A DNA stretch of 64,000 bases, taken from contig NZ_BONV01000013.1 of NCBI RefSeq assembly GCF_016862895.1, positions 1 through 64,000 of the forward strand. The letters are read 5' to 3'. A model generated the notes under the pieces. It had not been told where the DNA came from, did no database searches, and saw nothing but the letters and a program-made list of their open reading frames with translations. Shown here in pieces: positions 35,718 through 43,917 of the stretch. The translations under genes were made by a program, and so were the position numbers. This DNA comes from Planotetraspora kaengkrachanensis (GTDB lineage Bacteria > Actinomycetota > Actinomycetes > Streptosporangiales > Streptosporangiaceae). Each line of letters begins with the position of its first letter. Within the stretch, counting starts at the first letter, position 1.

Positions 35718-36689
35718 GTGCGGAAAGCCGTGGGTGCGGCGATCGGGACCGGAGCGCTCGCCCTCGTCGCGATCCTGTTCGCCTTCCCCGGACAGCAAGC
35801 GGCGCCCAGGAACGCCGGGCCGCCGACGGCCTCGGCGAAGCCCACTCCCGTCTCGTCGCGGACTCCTTCGCCCACGCCGTCCCCGGTCACCCGGCCGCTC
35901 GCATCCGCGTCCGACATCAGGGTCCGCACGATCGCGTACGGCGACGGCCCCCGGCGGCGGATGGACGTCTGGTGGCACACGAAGGGTCCGCGCCGCCCGG
36001 CGGTGTTCGTCATCCACGGCGGCTGGTGGTCGGGCGGCGACAAGAAATCCATGACCACCGTCAGCAGGACCTACGCCCGCCTGGGCTACACCGTGGTCAA
36101 CCTCGACTACCGGCTCTCCGGGGACGCCCCCTGGCCGGCCCAGCGGACCGACACGATCGCCGCGATCAACGCGGCGCGCGCACGCGCCGCGAAGTACAAC
36201 ACCGATCCCGACCGCTACGTCGTCATCGGGTTCTCCGCCGGCGGCCACATCGCGGCCGCGGTCGGCACCTACGAGGACGGCCTGCCCGGGCTGCGCGGGG
36301 TCGTCGGCGTCTCCCCCATCATCTCGCCGCTGACGTCCTACGCCGACGGGGGCACGGGCGGCAGCCACGACCAGCGCAAGCTCCGCGATACCGCGACCGC
36401 GCTCGCCGGGGGATGCACCCCCGCGGAGTGCCCCGACGTCTGGGCGAGCATGGAGATCCCCGACCAAGCCTCGGCGGGCGACGCGCCGATGTTCGACGTG
36501 CACTCGGAGGACGAGTTCGTCCCGCCGTACCAGAGCGAGCTGCTCCAGCAGGCGCTCAAGACGTACGGCGTGCCGATGTCCATCAAGGTCATGCCGGGCA
36601 AGCAGCACAGTGCGCCGCTCTACCGGGAGAAGGGCGTGGCCAAGGCCGTGGAGGACTGGATCGCGGCGCGGCTCGAATCCGACAAGTGA
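35718..36689 (+). CDS. secreted or membrane-anchored alpha/beta hydrolase
   Basis: A 323-residue hydrolase of the BD-FAE/lipase-like group. An N-terminal hydrophobic signal or anchor (about 4-25) is followed by a Pro/Thr/Ser-rich linker (about 35-58). The oxyanion loop HGGWWSGG, the nucleophile elbow GFSAGG and a late His in GKQHSAP are visible, with an Asp in FDVHSEDEF as the probable acid. Start is GTG 35718. The protein likely acts outside the membrane on an ester; substrate unknown. Confidence 0.87.
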   Translation: MRKAVGAAIGTGALALVAILFAFPGQQAAPRNAGPPTASAKPTPVSSRTPSPTPSPVTRPLASASDIRVRTIAYGDGPRRRMDVWWHTKGPRRPAVFVIHGGWWSGGDKKSMTTVSRTYARLGYTVVNLDYRLSGDAPWPAQRTDTIAAINAARARAAKYNTDPDRYVVIGFSAGGHIAAAVGTYEDGLPGLRGVVGVSPIISPLTSYADGGTGGSHDQRKLRDTATALAGGCTPAECPDVWASMEIPDQASAGDAPMFDVHSEDEFVPPYQSELLQQALKTYGVPMSIKVMPGKQHSAPLYREKGVAKAVEDWIAARLESDK

Positions 36690-36788
36690 TCACCGAACAT
36701 CATTCGGGAAAAGTGCCGCGAAAGGGAACACGGCGCGGATCCCGCGTGTTCATCGTGATTACTCGGCTTCGCGCACGGAAGGACGATC

Positions 36789-37028
36789 ATGTCGCTCACG
36801 GTTTACACGACCAGCTGGTGCGGCCCCTGTAAGCGGCTCAAGAGCCAGTTGACCCGGGAGGGCATCTCCTACAGCGAGGTCGACATCGAACGGCATCCCG
36901 AGGCGGCCGAGTTCGTGATGAGCGTCAACAACGGCAACCAGGTCGTCCCCACGGTCGTGACCGACTGCCACACGATGACCAACCCGTCGGTCGCCGAGGT
37001 GAAGCGGCACCTTCAGGGCGCGTGCTGA
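36789..37028 (+). CDS. mrx1: mycoredoxin-like glutaredoxin with CGPC active site
   Basis: A 79-residue glutaredoxin-fold protein of the actinobacterial mycoredoxin type, which reduces mycothiol mixed disulfides. The active site is WCGPC (Cys11, Cys14); Mrx1 as I recall it has CGYC. The cis-Pro motif QVVPTVV and the C-terminal HxxTxPSxxEVK-type segment are present. Its place between uvrD2 and nudC matches mrx1 in mycobacteria. The Pro variant may shift redox potential toward thioredoxin-like chemistry (inference). Confidence 0.9.
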   Translation: MSLTVYTTSWCGPCKRLKSQLTREGISYSEVDIERHPEAAEFVMSVNNGNQVVPTVVTDCHTMTNPSVAEVKRHLQGAC

Positions 37029-37031
37029 GCG

Positions 37032-37934
37032 TCACCAGTCACCGGGGATCGGCTTGCCGTACCAGGTCTCGATGAGCCTGCGGGCGATCGAGACCTGGCC
37101 GGGCAGGCGAAGCCGGCCGGACTCGACCTGAGCGGTCAGCTCGTCCCGCGACAACCACCGCGCCTCGGCGATCTCGACGGGATCCATGACGATGTCGGTC
37201 GTCGTCGCGCGGGCGAAGAAACCGAGCATCAGGCTGCGCGGGAACGGCCAGGGCTGGCTTCCCATGTAGCGGGGCGCGGCGACGGTGACGCCGACCTCCT
37301 CCAGTACTTCGCGCATCACGGCGTGCTCCAGCGACTCACCGGGCTCGACGAATCCCGCCAGAACCGACATGCGCCCCTCGGGCCACTCGGGTCCCCGGGC
37401 CAGCAGCACACGGTCCTCGTCGTCGTGGATCAGCATGATCACCGCGGGGTCGACCCGGGGGAAGTGCTGGCTCCCGTCCTTCGGGCAGACCCGCGTGTGA
37501 CCGGAGGACGTGATCGTCGTACGGCTTCCGCAACGCGGGCAGAACTCGTGCGTCGTGTGCCACGCCTCGAGCGCGACCGCGTAGACGAGGAGGCCCGCGT
37601 CGCGGTCGTCGAGCAGAGCGCCCGTCTGCCGCAGCCCGGCCGCCTCACCCGGCGGGAGCGGAGCGTTGACCGCGAAGTACGCCGCGCCGTCCGGGTCGAC
37701 GCCGAGGAGGTAGCGGGGCCCCTCCGGCGCGTCCAGCGGGGACAGGTACACGACAGCCGCGCCGTCGGTGAACCTGCGGATGACGGTCTGGCCGTCGTCG
37801 ACCACCAGGACCCGCGTCTTCTCGTCGGCCCACGCCCTGGCCAGCCACTCCTCGTCCCCACGGAGCGCGGCCGACCGATCGATGGCGTTCCGGGCCAGCA
37901 ACAACGGCCCGAGCAGGCCTTCCGAGATCTCCAC
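37032..37934 (-). CDS. nudC: NADH pyrophosphatase / NAD-decapping hydrolase
   Basis: A 300-residue NudC-type Nudix enzyme that cleaves NAD(H) and may decap NAD-capped RNA. The Nudix box is GFVEPGESLEHAVMREVLEE, followed by the diagnostic SQPWPFPRSLM motif. A zinc-ribbon region (CPRC, then VCPKDG) precedes it, with Asp at the fourth ligand position, a variation I recall in other actinobacterial NudC. I choose GTG 37934, with GGAAGGA upstream, over an ATG 11 codons earlier. Convergent with mycoredoxin, 3 nt apart. Confidence 0.93.
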   Translation of the reverse strand: MEISEGLLGPLLLARNAIDRSAALRGDEEWLARAWADEKTRVLVVDDGQTVIRRFTDGAAVVYLSPLDAPEGPRYLLGVDPDGAAYFAVNAPLPPGEAAGLRQTGALLDDRDAGLLVYAVALEAWHTTHEFCPRCGSRTTITSSGHTRVCPKDGSQHFPRVDPAVIMLIHDDEDRVLLARGPEWPEGRMSVLAGFVEPGESLEHAVMREVLEEVGVTVAAPRYMGSQPWPFPRSLMLGFFARATTTDIVMDPVEIAEARWLSRDELTAQVESGRLRLPGQVSIARRLIETWYGKPIPGDW

Positions 37935-38027
37935 GGCGTCATCCTTCCACGGGTGCCTCCACAACACGCGGCCCCCGTCGGCGATTCCCTGCGCGTACGG
38001 ATCCGGCCATGATTAGGATGCGACGGG

Positions 38028-38046
38028 TTAGGTTAGGCTTACCTAC
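38028..38046. promoter_or_regulatory. IdeR/DmdR iron box
   Basis: TTAGGTTAGGCTTACCTAC matches the 19-bp iron-box consensus TTAGGTTAGGCTAACCTAA at 17 positions. It lies 11 nt before the first siderophore gene, overlapping its promoter region, so the cluster should be repressed when iron is plentiful. Confidence 0.9.
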
Positions 38047-38057
38047 GGAGGATCTGC

Positions 38058-39239
38058 GTGCGGCTCTACCTCACGGCGCTCAACCCGACCGACTCCGTGA
38101 TGGACGGCTTCCTGCCCGCCGCCGCAGCGCTGGGGTGGGACGTCACGGTCCTGACCGACCAGCCGGACGGATATCCCGGCCACGAGGTCATCGAGACCGA
38201 CGTGCGCGACCCCCGCGCGGTGATCGACGTCATCTCCGCCCACCACCGGCCGGACGTCGTCTTCTCCAACTCCGACCACCTCCAGGCCGAGACCGCGCTG
38301 GCCGCCGGTTATTTCGGCCTTCCGGGCAAAGACTGGCGGTCCTGCGTCACCGCCAAGAACAAGGTGCTCATGCGCCGCCACCTCGCACCGGTGGAAACCG
38401 TCCGGTCCGTACGGCTCCCGCCGGGGGCCGACCTGCCGGAGGCTCTGCCGTACCCGGTCGTCGTGAAGCCGGCGGCGGGCGTGGCGAGCGAGGACGTCAC
38501 GCTCGCCGCGGACGTCCACGAACTCGCCGCGGCCGTCTCCGAGATCAGGAAGCGGCGGCCCGCCGACGTCCTGGTGGCCGAGGAGTTCCTCGACGGCAGC
38601 CTGCACACCCTGGAGACCCTGGGTGACGGGCGGACGCTCCACGTCCTCGGCGGCTTCCGTACCACGCTGGGCCCGCTGCCCCACTTCGTCGAGGAGCGCC
38701 TGGACTGGCACGCCGACCCGGGCGACGAGGACGTGGCACACGTGACCGCGGCCCTGGGCGCGATCGGCGCCGGCTTCGGGGTGTGCCACACGGAATACAT
38801 GGTCACGCGGCACGGGCCCCGCATCGTCGAGATCAACTATCGGCTGATCGGCGACAACTGCGACTTCCTGCTCGGCGACCTCCTCGGCGCCCCGCTGCAC
38901 GAGTGGGTCCTGCGCGTCCACGCGGGCGAACCCCTGGACGCGCTCGGCGTCGGGGACGCGCCGCGGGGTGACCTGTTCGGCACGGCCGTCAGCCTGATCG
39001 CCGACAGGCCGGGCGTCGTGACGGCGGCGCCGCCGCCGGTGTCCCCGGACGGGCCTTCCGGAGATCCGTCGCGAGTGAGACTCTGGCACCGGCCACTGCG
39101 CGCGGTCGGCGACCGGGTGGAGGTCACCCACACGAACCGGGACTATCTCGGCATCGTCCGGGCGATCGGCCCCGACCGGACGGCCGTGGACTCCGCCGTC
39201 GGCTCCTTCCGCGCACTGCAGCCCTGGACGATCGCGTGA
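38058..39239 (+). CDS. ATP-grasp ligase of the siderophore cluster (PvsA-like)
   Basis: A 393-residue ATP-grasp enzyme that should form an amide bond using ATP. Domains in order: an N-terminal pre-ATP-grasp region (about 1-100), the nucleotide-binding part with PYPVVVKPAAGVASEDV (the first Lys), VLVAEEFLDG, and the metal-binding end ending IVEINYRLIGDN. GGAGGA precedes GTG 38058. It is the first gene after the iron box and overlaps the first synthetase by 4 nt. In vibrioferrin pathways the ATP-grasp enzyme PvsA starts the operon in the same way; the amino acid used here is unknown. Confidence 0.87.
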   Translation: MRLYLTALNPTDSVMDGFLPAAAALGWDVTVLTDQPDGYPGHEVIETDVRDPRAVIDVISAHHRPDVVFSNSDHLQAETALAAGYFGLPGKDWRSCVTAKNKVLMRRHLAPVETVRSVRLPPGADLPEALPYPVVVKPAAGVASEDVTLAADVHELAAAVSEIRKRRPADVLVAEEFLDGSLHTLETLGDGRTLHVLGGFRTTLGPLPHFVEERLDWHADPGDEDVAHVTAALGAIGAGFGVCHTEYMVTRHGPRIVEINYRLIGDNCDFLLGDLLGAPLHEWVLRVHAGEPLDALGVGDAPRGDLFGTAVSLIADRPGVVTAAPPPVSPDGPSGDPSRVRLWHRPLRAVGDRVEVTHTNRDYLGIVRAIGPDRTAVDSAVGSFRALQPWTIA

Positions 39240-40921
39240 CCGAGACGCCCGACCGGGAGGCCTATCTGGCGGTCCGCGTCCTCGACAGCCTGCTCAGGGA
39301 GGACTACGGGTCGATCGCGTCCATCATGACGAGCGACAAGGACGGCGTCGCCGTGGTCCTCGCCTCCGGCAGGCGGATCCGGCTGGCGACCGGCTCCCCC
39401 TTCCAGGACTTCGCCGTCGCGGAGCCGGGGCAGGGGCAGGGGGTGAGCCTCGCGGAGGTGCTGGACACCCTCGCGGTGATCGCCGACCCCGCCGACGGCG
39501 CCGGGGTCGCGGCCTTCGCCCGGGAGTGCCGTGAGGCTCTGGCCGGGCTGGAACTCCACGACCGCCACCGCGCACAGGTCGCGGCCCGGCTCCGCGGCCG
39601 CGAGGGCACGCTCCTGTTCTACGAGGCGCTTGCCGCGGCCGTCGACCACCCGATCTACCCGACGGCCCGGTGCCGTCTCGGCGTCCCCGAGGCGGGCCTC
39701 GTCGCCCACGCGCCCGAGTTCGCCCCGTCCTTCGAACTCGCCTGGGCGGCGGTACCTGGCGAACGCGTCACAGTGTCCGGCACAGCGTTCGGCGCTGTGT
39801 CCGTCACAGTGTCCGGCACAGCGTTCGGCACAGCGTTCGGCACAGGGCGCGGCGCCGGACTCCCGGACTGGTGGCCCACGCCGGGCGACATCGGCCTGCC
39901 CGGACGGTTGGCCGGCACCCACGTGCCGTTCCCCGTCCATCCGCTTACCGTTCCCGTGGTGGAGGGGCTTCCCGGCGTCGTCATGGGGGTCAAGCCGTAT
40001 CTGACGGTCCGCCCGACCCTCTCCATGCGGACTGTCGAGGTCGACGACCTCACCCACCTCAAGGTGCCGCTGGCGACGAGCACGCTCGGCCTGCTCAACC
40101 GGCGGTCGATCAAGCCAGGCACGCTCCGGGACGGGGCGCTCGCCGAGTCGCTCCTGCGCGAGGTGCTCGCCAGGGAGCCTGCCGCCCGGGTCGCGGTGGC
40201 CGGCGAACAGAACTACGGCCACGCCGGGCACGAGTACCTCGGCTGGCTGGTCCGGAACCTGCCGGAGGGCGAGATCGTGCCCGTGGCCGCCCTCCTGGCC
40301 CCCTGGCCTGACGGCGAAGGAGACCGGCTCGTTCTCCACCATCTCGCCGAACGCCACTACGGCGGGGACGTGCACGCACTGCTGCGCGACTACCTGTCGG
40401 TGCTCCTGTCGTGGAACGCGCTCTTGTTCGTCCGGTACGGCCTGGCGCTGGAGGCCCACCAGCAGAACCTGGCGCTCGTCTTCGGCGACGGGCCGATGCG
40501 GCTGCTGGTGAAGGACAACGACGGCCTGCTCGTGTCCCCCGGCCTGCTGGGCGCGGCCGGGATCGAGCCCCCGAACTTCTCCGACCACCGCATGCTCACC
40601 GACGATCCGCACGCGCTCGCCGACGTCTTCGTGACCATCACGCTGCATCTGGCCGCGGCCGCGATCGTGTTCCCCGCCCTGGTCGCCGGCCGTCCGGAGT
40701 CGGCGGCGTCCGCGCTGATCAGGGATGCGTTGTCGGCGGCGCTCGAACCCTTCGGCGACGACCCGATGGCGCGGTTGCTGCGGGCCAGGACCCTCGAGTC
40801 CGCCCGGCTGGTCGGCAAGTCGATGGTCGTCGCCGGAACCCTCGTGGACAAGCGCAGGTCAGGAGCCGCCGACATCAACAAGTTCTACGGAGTCACCGGC
40901 CCCAACTACCTCCGCCCGTGA
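39236..40921 (+). CDS. IucA/IucC NIS siderophore synthetase 1
   Basis: A 561-residue NRPS-independent siderophore synthetase that adenylates a carboxylate (usually citrate) and condenses it with an amine or alcohol. The IucA/IucC core is visible as FPVHPLTVPVVEG, LTVRPTLSMRTVEV, and the FhuF-like C-terminal part with EAHQQNLALVF, LLVKDNDG and the KSMVVAGTLVDKR ending. The usual HPxHPxxKA site is altered to PVHPLT. Residues about 178-205 are an in-frame insertion encoded by seven 12-bp tandem repeats (39769-39852). It overlaps the ATP-grasp gene by 4 nt. Confidence 0.9.
   Translation: MTETPDREAYLAVRVLDSLLREDYGSIASIMTSDKDGVAVVLASGRRIRLATGSPFQDFAVAEPGQGQGVSLAEVLDTLAVIADPADGAGVAAFARECREALAGLELHDRHRAQVAARLRGREGTLLFYEALAAAVDHPIYPTARCRLGVPEAGLVAHAPEFAPSFELAWAAVPGERVTVSGTAFGAVSVTVSGTAFGTAFGTGRGAGLPDWWPTPGDIGLPGRLAGTHVPFPVHPLTVPVVEGLPGVVMGVKPYLTVRPTLSMRTVEVDDLTHLKVPLATSTLGLLNRRSIKPGTLRDGALAESLLREVLAREPAARVAVAGEQNYGHAGHEYLGWLVRNLPEGEIVPVAALLAPWPDGEGDRLVLHHLAERHYGGDVHALLRDYLSVLLSWNALLFVRYGLALEAHQQNLALVFGDGPMRLLVKDNDGLLVSPGLLGAAGIEPPNFSDHRMLTDDPHALADVFVTITLHLAAAAIVFPALVAGRPESAASALIRDALSAALEPFGDDPMARLLRARTLESARLVGKSMVVAGTLVDKRRSGAADINKFYGVTGPNYLRP
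39769..39852. repeat. 12-bp minisatellite, 7 units, in NIS synthetase 1
   Basis: Seven consecutive 12-bp units follow the pattern CACAGNGTNCGG (39769, 39781, 39793, 39805, 39817, 39829, 39841). The third unit is the most divergent. They stay in frame and encode four-residue steps such as TVSG and TAFG. Confidence 0.9.
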
Positions 40922-40934
40922 CCCCCCCTCTGGG

Positions 40935-41000
40935 CGTGATCATGCACAGATTCGCGATCATGCTCGCCGACCTGCGGCGACCCCGGCCGTGATCATGCAC
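40935..41000. promoter_or_regulatory. two direct repeats between the NIS genes
   Basis: CGTGATCATGCAC occurs at 40935-40947 and 40988-41000, 53 bp apart, each followed by an ATTCG-like segment. Each contains the palindromic core TGATCA. The 120-bp gap has no gene; these may be binding sites. Confidence 0.45.
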
Positions 41001-41068
41001 GAATTCGGCGGTATGCCGCCTGACCTGGACCTCCTCGATCCGTGACCATGCAAAGGGGCACATCACCC

Positions 41069-42694
41069 ATGGACCGCCTCCTGACCGACCCGCACGTCTC
41101 CAGGGCCGAGGAGGTCACGCTGGGCGCGCTGCTGCGATGTTGCGCCCGGGAGCTCGGGGGGCCGCGCGGCCAGGTGGGACCGGCCGAGCCGTACCTGCTG
41201 CTGGAGGTCGCGGGGACCCTGATCCGCGTGCGCGCGCACGGCGGGATCGCACTGCGCTTCGAGGGCGCGGCCGAGTGGCTGTCGGACGGGTCGTGGCTGC
41301 CCCTGACCTCCGACCGCCTGGTCGACCTGGCCGAGCGCGAGCTGTGCGGGACCAACGACGAGTTCGCAGCACAGGTGGCCGCCAGCCGCGACGCCATCTC
41401 GGCGCTCCTCGCCGCCCGCGGGCGGACCCGCCCGCCGTCGGACCCGTGGCTGGCGTCGGAGCAGTCGCTCGTCGACGGCCATCCGTTCCATCCGTCGCCG
41501 AAGGCGCACACCGGTTCCGGATTGACCCGGTACGCCCCCGAGGCGCGGGCCGAGTTCCCGTTGCGGCTCCTCGGCGTCCGAACCGACCTCGTGGCGGAGC
41601 AGGGCGACACCACGGCGCTCGACGGGCTCGGCGCCGCACCCCGCGGCTACACGCTCCTGCCCGCCCATCCCTGGCAACTGGAACTCGTCGCCGACGACCT
41701 GCGCGCACCTCTCGCCGACGGACGGCTCCTCGATCTCGGGTACGGCTCGCACGCGGTGACTCCCACGTCGTCGGTCCGCACGGTGTACGACCCCGTCACG
41801 GAGAACTGCCTGAAATTCAGCCTCGACGTGCGGATCACCAACTGCGTACGCAAGAACGCCTGGTACGAGCTGATCGGAGCCGTGGAACTCACCGAACGGC
41901 TCCGCCCGGTCTTCGGACGGCTGGCCGGAGACTTCCCCGGCACGCGCTGGCTCCCCGAACCCGGCTACCGCTCGGCGGCGCTCGGCATCCGGCTGTTCGA
42001 GGCGCTCGGGGTGATCATCCGTTCCGGCCCGTGGCGGGAGTGCGGGCCCGGGACGACCCCGATCCTCGCCGGGGCGCTCGCCGCCCCCGTGGCCGAGCTG
42101 CCCGATGCCGTGGCCGCCCGCCGGTGGGAGGACCCGCACGGCTGGTGGAGCGCCTACGTCGAACGGGTGGCGCCTCCCGTGCTCGACGCGTACTTCACCC
42201 ACGGAGTCGTCCTCGAACCCCATGTGCAGAACGTCCTCGTCGGCTTCGGCGCCGACGGGCTCCCCGCGGAGGCGATGTTCCGCGACCTGGAGGGGACCAA
42301 GCTCGTCGCCGGCCGCCACAACCTGGCGGGCCTGCCGGACCGTGTGGCCGAGGCGGTGACCTACGACGCCGCGCGCGGCTGGAACCGGGTCGTCTACTGC
42401 CTCGTGGTCAACCACCTCGCCGAGGTCGCGGCCACCGTCGCCGAGGTCGCGGCCACCGTCGCCGAGGTCGCCGGGACCGACCGGCTGCTCGACGACCTGT
42501 GGCACGCCGCCCGCGAGGTCCTGGAGGAGTACGCCCGGGGGCACGGCCGGCCCGCGCAGCTGGCGGAACTCCTCGCAGGGGCGCCCCTGCCGGCCAAGGC
42601 CAACCTAGGCGTCCGCTGGAACCGCTCGGCTGACAGGGCGGCCGGATACACCGCCGTGGCCAATCCGCTGGCCGCCTACTCGCCCCGGATGTAG
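41069..42694 (+). CDS. IucA/IucC NIS siderophore synthetase 2
   Basis: A NIS synthetase of about 541 residues. The signature GHPFHPSPKAHTGSG is intact, with the phosphate-binding and substrate residues, and LPAHPWQLE, SSVRTVYDP and KANLGVRWNRSADR follow in the expected order. The C-terminal half is FhuF-like (GVVLEPHVQNVLVGF). I use ATG 41069, preceded by AAAGGGG; GTG 41042 and ATG 41048 are also in frame without a good site. The substrate class cannot be fixed from sequence. Its last 19 nt overlap the convergent decarboxylase gene, and it carries 21-bp tandem repeats (42419-42478). Confidence 0.92.
   Translation: MDRLLTDPHVSRAEEVTLGALLRCCARELGGPRGQVGPAEPYLLLEVAGTLIRVRAHGGIALRFEGAAEWLSDGSWLPLTSDRLVDLAERELCGTNDEFAAQVAASRDAISALLAARGRTRPPSDPWLASEQSLVDGHPFHPSPKAHTGSGLTRYAPEARAEFPLRLLGVRTDLVAEQGDTTALDGLGAAPRGYTLLPAHPWQLELVADDLRAPLADGRLLDLGYGSHAVTPTSSVRTVYDPVTENCLKFSLDVRITNCVRKNAWYELIGAVELTERLRPVFGRLAGDFPGTRWLPEPGYRSAALGIRLFEALGVIIRSGPWRECGPGTTPILAGALAAPVAELPDAVAARRWEDPHGWWSAYVERVAPPVLDAYFTHGVVLEPHVQNVLVGFGADGLPAEAMFRDLEGTKLVAGRHNLAGLPDRVAEAVTYDAARGWNRVVYCLVVNHLAEVAATVAEVAATVAEVAGTDRLLDDLWHAAREVLEEYARGHGRPAQLAELLAGAPLPAKANLGVRWNRSADRAAGYTAVANPLAAYSPRM
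42419..42478. repeat. 21-bp tandem repeat in NIS synthetase 2
   Basis: GCCGAGGTCGCGGCCACCGTC occurs exactly twice (42419-42439, 42440-42460) followed by a partial third unit. It encodes AEVAATV repeats, probably extending a helix. Confidence 0.88.
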
Positions 42695-43749
42695 CGGAAG
42701 GCGGGCTTGGGGTGCATCAGGAAGTCGTGGTGGGAGATGTTCCACGCGTATGCCCCGGCCATGGCGAACTCCACGACGTCGCCGACCTCCAGGCGGACCG
42801 GCACGCGGCGGGCGAACACGTCCTTCGGCGTGCAGAGCTGACCGACGATCGTGATCGGCTCGCCGGGCTCTCCCGTCGCCAGCGGCTGGTCGTGCCCCTT
42901 CGTCGCGGGGGTCCGCAGATGGTGCGTGCCGCCCGCCACCACGGCGAACAGCTCGCCGTGCACCCGCTTCACGTCGATCACCCGGGTCACGTAGCGGCCG
43001 CAGTAGACCGTCAGCGACCGGCCCGGCTCCACTCGCAGCACCTCTCCGGGACGGCGCAGCTCGGCGAGGCCCTTGCCGTACGAGCGCCAGTCGAACAGCG
43101 CGCCGGGGTCGTCGTACGACACCGCCATGCCGCCGCCGAGATTGATCTCGGTGAGGCCGAGGCCGCGCGCGTGGCCGAGCACGCCGGCGGCGACCTCCAG
43201 CGCGGCCTCGGCGTCGAGACCGCTCGCCAGGTGGGCGTGGAGCCCGCGAAGGCGCACCGTGCCCTGCCTCTCCAGCAGGTCCACGCATTCGGCGACGCCC
43301 GCCGGATCCATGCCGAACGGCGTCGCGCCTCCCCCCATGACCAGTGAGGCCCCGTCGACCGGGAGGTCGAGGTTGGCCCGCAGCAGCACATCCGCCGGCC
43401 TCCCGGAAGCGAGCAGCCGCCGCAGCTCGCCGGGGCTCTCGATGTGCACTCGGGTGACCTCGGCGAACAGCTCCGCGTCGGTCTTTCCTGGACCGCCCAG
43501 CGCGATCGCGGCGCCGGGGAACAACCCCCGGACGTGCGCGAGCTCCCCGCCCGAGGAGACCTCGAACCCGTCGACGTGAGGGGCGAGCACACGCAGCAAC
43601 TCGGGGTCGGGGTTGGCCTTCACCGCGTAATAGAGCTCGACCCCCTCCAGCGCCGCCCGTACGGCTCCCGCGTGGGCGTCCAGGCCCGCCAGGTCGTACA
43701 CGTAGGCGGGCAGTTCCCGACTTTTTGTCACGTCGGCGTCTCCGATCAC
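42676..43749 (-). CDS. PLP-dependent decarboxylase of the siderophore cluster (PvsE/SbnH-like)
   Basis: A 357-residue fold-III PLP enzyme of the Orn/DAP/Arg decarboxylase 2 family. The PLP lysine is in YYAVKANPDPELL near residue 45; HAHLASGLD and EINLGGGMAVSY form the phosphate-binding glycine region, and the second active-site Cys lies in QLCTPKDVF. In NIS clusters such enzymes (PvsE, SbnH, AcsE) decarboxylate the amino-acid unit of the siderophore. It is transcribed opposite to the other three genes and overlaps synthetase 2 by 19 nt; no iron box is evident in its own upstream region. Confidence 0.88.
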   Translation of the reverse strand: MIGDADVTKSRELPAYVYDLAGLDAHAGAVRAALEGVELYYAVKANPDPELLRVLAPHVDGFEVSSGGELAHVRGLFPGAAIALGGPGKTDAELFAEVTRVHIESPGELRRLLASGRPADVLLRANLDLPVDGASLVMGGGATPFGMDPAGVAECVDLLERQGTVRLRGLHAHLASGLDAEAALEVAAGVLGHARGLGLTEINLGGGMAVSYDDPGALFDWRSYGKGLAELRRPGEVLRVEPGRSLTVYCGRYVTRVIDVKRVHGELFAVVAGGTHHLRTPATKGHDQPLATGEPGEPITIVGQLCTPKDVFARRVPVRLEVGDVVEFAMAGAYAWNISHHDFLMHPKPAFRYIRGE

Positions 43750-43917
43750 TATGAGGGGTTGCTCTACGAGTGAGAACTCTCCACCGCGATGGGGATTTCC
43801 TCCACCCCTTCATCGCGGCGTTGATGGACCGTCCCCAGACCCGGCTACTTTCCGTCACAATCCTGCGACGGCACGTACCATCGGAACGCGTAGGGAGTCC
43901 GAGAGGATGGCGACGAC

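Noticed and set aside
37032-37934. Loss of the fourth zinc cysteine in NudC as a defect
   Set aside because: Mycobacterial NudC as I recall it also lacks this Cys, so it is likely a lineage feature, and the Nudix box is intact.
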